A stretch of DNA of 64,000 nt from Rattus norvegicus (taxonomy: Eukaryota; Chordata; Mammalia; Rodentia; Muridae): assembly GCF_036323735.1 (NCBI RefSeq), contig NC_086029.1:15615857-15679856 (forward strand), given 5' to 3'. Positions 60,545 through 64,000 of this stretch are shown here, piece after piece (the first letter of the stretch is position 1; every line of letters starts with the position of its first letter). Below the pieces are notes generated by a model. It ran no database searches and had not been told where the DNA came from. It worked only from the letters and a program-made list of their open reading frames with translations. The position numbers and the translations under genes were made by a program.

Positions 60545-60929
60545 AAATAACTTCGTCTACATCATTAAAAAGCCAGAAAGGTTATTTTGGTACAATGTCT
60601 TTTCCTTTAAATTTGATATTTATATGAAGTGTGGTTTTTTTATCCTTGTATCATACCATAAAAGTACAAAAAAAAGAGATATTGTCTACAGGGAAAAAAA
60701 TCTGAGGCTAAAGTTTGATACAGTTATAATCTGCTATAAATATGTGAAATAAAAAGTCTATCTTTGCTCATGAAAATCTTTTGTATATTTCAGGATTCAC
60801 TTAATAAATATTGGCTATTACAAAAAACTATATTAGCATCATCTAATCTTTATTGAGCTCCATTCTGGTTTCCTTGTCTAGATAGATATTTACAATTTTT
60901 GTTGCTATTTTAAATATTTTTTTGGCTTA
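60545..60929. other. AT-rich non-coding DNA
   Basis: Nothing recognised. Confidence 0.4.
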
Positions 60930-61105
60930 GTTATGTCTATGTGTAGGTTACTGTATATGCCCAAGTGTGTAGGTGTCCTCAAAGGTAAACATGATGTATC
61001 AGACACTCTCCTGCTGGAGTTATAGGCAGCATCTAAGCAGCATTCAACATGTCCTCTTCAAGAGCAGCAAGTGTTTTTAATGGCTCAGTTGTCTCTCCAG
61101 CCCCA
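60930..61105 (-). repeat. B2/B3-like SINE, minus strand
   Basis: The minus strand begins ggggctggagagacaactga, then gccattaaaaacacttgctg, as B2/B3 heads do; the remainder is diverged. Confidence 0.6.
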
Positions 61106-61359
61106 TTTGTTTTTCTTCTTAAGGGAGTGATTTGTTGTACTGCTCCCTCTCTTAATCATTGTTTTCTATTTTCATTGAGTAACAGTTAAAATAAGTACAT
61201 CTTCCTTGTGACTTAGATTGACTTTGCTATCCCTTTTTCTAGAATCTTGGGGAATCCATGGGGATTTAAACTCATCCTTTTCTCAGAGAATCATCTGCTG
61301 TTACAGATTCTCTTCCTAGTACAAATTCTCCCAAATTTTGGTACATTGCATTTTTAAAT

Positions 61360-61725
61360 TTTATTCATCTTAAGATATTCTCTCAGTTCCATCTATTTCA
61401 TCTTTACCCCAGGGTTATTTAAAAGTATAATCACCAGGTACAAAATGTATGAGGCTTTCCCAAATATCCCATTGACTCCTAATTTAGTTCTACTGTGGTC
61501 AGGGGACATATTTTTCTATGACTGCAATCCTTTCAAATAAATTAATAGTTTTTTACTGCCCAGAGTATGGTCTATTTTGTAAATGTTCTGTTTCCGTGTA
61601 CTTCTGAGAAGAAATGGAGTATTCTCTTGTCTACTAGGGTCAAATTATCTGATAGTATCGATCAATTTTCTGTATCATTAACAAGTTTTTTCTATGGATT
61701 AATATAAACACCAACTATATCTGCT
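61360..61725 (-). mobile_element. Ancient mammalian L1 (L1M-like) ORF2 fragment
   Basis: Plus-strand stretches such as ctaatttagttctactgtgg (near 61478), gcccagagtatggtctattt (near 61558) and cttctgagaagaaatggagt (near 61602) are the minus-strand signature of old mammalian L1 ORF2. Strongly diverged. Confidence 0.6.
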
Positions 61726-61871
61726 TATCCGTCATCCCTTGTATCTTACTACATCTCTTTGGTAATTCATGTTTTTCATTAAAATTTACTTACACAATAT
61801 ACTTTTATCATGTCACCTAACTCCAGATCCTCCCCACTTCCCTGCATACCCCACTTTATATCTTTATATGT

Positions 61872-61874
<3 letters not shown>

Positions 61875-61936
<62 letters not shown>
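61875..61936. repeat. (TC)n microsatellite
   Basis: About 31 uninterrupted TC units. Confidence 0.95.
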
Positions 61937-61938
<2 letters not shown>

Positions 61939-62570
61939 AAAATGAACAGAAACCAAATCTAAGTTTGTTTTATGTTATAGAATGCTTCCTGAGTATGGGA
62001 ACTGTCCTGGACTGTGGTTGATATTCTCAGTGGTATTCCAATAGAGAAAACTGATATTTCCTTCCCAAATGTTGTCCTCGCTAGCAAAGAAGCTATCTAT
62101 ACCATCTAAATTTGTCTTTAAACATTTTTATTAGTTGAGTTTGTTTATAATTGCTAAAACTTCATTGCAATCATTTTATCACTATGAATTATCTACTTTG
62201 TGTTTAGTAATAACTTCAAAGTCTACTTAATTCAATGCTAATCATAGATATTCCAAATTTCACATGTTTACTGCCTCAATCAAACATATTTCTATCGTTT
62301 TATTTTTACCAAAATTTAGAGTGAAGCAATGAATCATGTGGTTTCATCTGTGATAAATCCTTTGATAGCCATACACACGTAAAACAGTCACCCAATTGAA
62401 CTGGTCTCAAACGCACTCTGTTGCCTTTTCCTTTGTGTTGGCTTCATTTGTGATAAATCGCTATTAACTAGACGATTCAATTTTTTTCTTATTAGTCCTG
62501 GGCCTTTCTATGATAAGGAAGTTGGCAAAGTACCAATCAAGCACAAGAAATTCAAGTTTCAGAGGCCTTA
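61937..62570. other. AT-rich non-coding DNA
   Basis: Nothing recognised. Confidence 0.4.
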
Positions 62571-62574
62571 TGAA

Positions 62575-62830
62575 GATTTCAGACTTGGTAATCCATGCTG
62601 CTTGTAATCGCAGAGCTGAGCAAGCAGAAACAGAAAGAACCCTAGGACTTGCTGGTCAGCCAGTGGGGCCTATTTGGTGAGTTCAAAAAAAGAAAAGGAA
62701 CTAAAGAACTAAAGTGGGCATTGCCTAAGGACAAACACCTGAGGTTGACCTTTGACTACTGCATACATACACAAAAAGTAGACACACACATTTACATATG
62801 TATAAATATATACATAATTACATATGCGTA
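62575..62830 (+). repeat. B3-type SINE
   Basis: B3 body segments: ccatgctgcttgtaatcgca, then acttgctggtcagccagtgg, ttggtgagttcaaaaaaag, and acacctgaggttgacctttg, with a CATA/CA-rich tail. Confidence 0.65.
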
Positions 62831-62921
62831 CACAGATCATTCCATTTGTATAAATTTTCTTTGTTTTTATTTCTCTGATAAGATTTTATTTCTTTTCAAG
62901 CATTAAAAAATGCACTGTTCT

Positions 62922-63474
62922 GCATTGGCCCATACACATACAGCCACCCAATTAGACAAGATGGATGAAGCAAAGAAGTGCAGGCCGACAGGAACCTGAT
63001 GTAGATCTCTCCTGAGAGACACACCCAGAATACAGCAAATACTTAGGTGAATGCCAGCAGCAAACCACTGAACTGAGAACAGGACCCCCGTTGAAGGAAT
63101 CAGAGAAAGGACTGGAAGAGCTTGAAGGGGCTCGAGACCCCATATGAACAACAATGCCAACCAACCAGAGCTTCCAGGGACTAAGCCACTACCTAAAGAC
63201 TATACATGGACTGACCCTGGACTCTGACTTCATAGGTAGCAACGAATATCCTAGTAAGAGCACCAGTGGAAGGGGAAGCCCTGGGTCCTGCTAACACTGA
63301 ACTCCCAGTGAACGTGATTGTTGGGGGGAGGGCGGTAATGGGGGAGGATGGGGAGGGGAACACCCATATAGAAGGGGAGGAGGAGAGGGAGGGGTTAGGG
63401 GGATGTTGACCCGGAAACTGGGAAAGGGAATAACATTCAAAATGTAAATAAGAAATACTCAAGTTAATAAAGAA
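62922..63474 (+). mobile_element. Young L1 3' UTR insertion with perfect 17-bp TSD
   Basis: It starts within the 3' UTR (gcattggcccatacacatac), passes the G-rich tract (about 63320-63400) and ends gttaataaag plus A-run. AAAAAATGCACTGTTCT is exact at 62905-62921 and 63475-63491. No coding content; the open frames here on the minus strand are those seen in every copy of this 3' UTR. Confidence 0.95.
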
Positions 63475-63491
63475 AAAAAATGCACTGTTCT

Positions 63492-64000
63492 AACTGAACA
63501 CATTTTCCTTTCATTTGTTGAATAATATAAATAGATCCTTTCATATCTGTGCTAATTTAACATCTGAACTAATTGGAATCAGATTGCATTAAGAATTTCT
63601 TCCTACACTATGAATATACTTTTTGTTTTATTTCTGTGCCTAGCATTTTTATCTCTCTGCAAACTTAACATGGTAGGTAGGATGCTTGGGCTACCACAAT
63701 GAAGTATATAAGAGTAAGCAGATAAAAATGAGAAAAATGTACTCTCTCAGTTCTGGTGCTTATAATTTAAAGAGGAACATGTTGGCTGATTTGATTTCTG
63801 AGGAAGACTTTTTGTGGCTTGCAGAGGGCTACCTTCTTGCCTGGCCTTTTCTCTGTACATCTGTAGAGAGGAATAAAGTTGTAGCTTTCTCTGTCTCACC
63901 TAAGACAAACAATCTTATGGGATCGACACTGCCTCATGGCTGTAATAACTGTTTCTGAAGGAGTAAAACTTCCATCTCCAAGGCTCAGTGAAATACTACA
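63492..64000. other. Non-coding DNA at window end
   Basis: A 90-codon plus frame at 63686-63958 has no recognised motif. No repeats identified. Confidence 0.4.

Overview
The window looks like intergenic or deep intronic DNA from a murid rodent, most probably rat (Rattus). The reasons are two tRNA-Ala-like ID SINEs, B1/B2/B3/B4 SINEs, Lx-type older L1 remnants, and several nearly identical young L1 copies with the rat-type 3' UTR. No spliced host gene, stable RNA gene or CRISPR array could be supported. Nearly every long open reading frame is explained by L1, retroviral remnants or simple repeats. Repeat family names come from recognition of the sequence, not from a library search.

Layout. 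1-6.3 kb: SINEs, a hAT/URR1-like repeat split by a young L1 3' UTR, and an endogenous retrovirus gag-pro remnant. 6.7-8.8 kb: an old L1 split by a young L1, then a B2 and an ID SINE. 8.8-11.2 kb: mostly unique sequence. 11.25-17.70 kb: a full-length young L1 (5' UTR, ORF1, ORF2, 3' UTR) between perfect 15-bp target-site duplications (TSDs), with a short extra piece of non-L1 sequence before its last A-tail. 17.7-25.5 kb: mostly unique, with an ancient L1 fragment. 25.5-31.6 kb: a nearly complete but decayed older L1. 31.8-38.9 kb: an RMER1-like repeat, B1 and ID SINEs, and a compound L1 insertion carrying about 440 bp of other DNA. 40.5-41.4 kb: a chimeric retro-insertion with two outward-facing A-tails inside one TSD. 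41.6-43.2 kb: Lx 3' UTR and purine microsatellites. 44.5-51.4 kb: a URR1-like repeat, an old L1 with a 5' inversion, and a young 5'-truncated L1. 51.4-64 kb: microsatellites, a 21-bp minisatellite, a 64-bp tandem repeat, B2/B3 SINEs, an L1 3' UTR followed by an ORF2 piece, an ancient L1 fragment and a last young L1 3' UTR.

How the parts work together. The window is a record of L1 activity. Autonomous L1 encodes an RNA-binding ORF1 protein and an endonuclease/reverse transcriptase ORF2 protein. The ID and B SINEs and the processed-transcript piece have the poly(A) tails and TSDs expected of sequences copied by that machinery. The most unusual loci are the odd L1 products: the dual-tailed chimera at 40551-41412, the possible serial 3' transduction at 35494-36020, the short 3' transduction on the full-length L1, and the L1-plus-ORF2 compound at 59954-60533. 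No previously undescribed functional system was found. The full-length L1 is itself disabled by two frameshifts, a stop codon and a changed reverse-transcriptase active-site residue.
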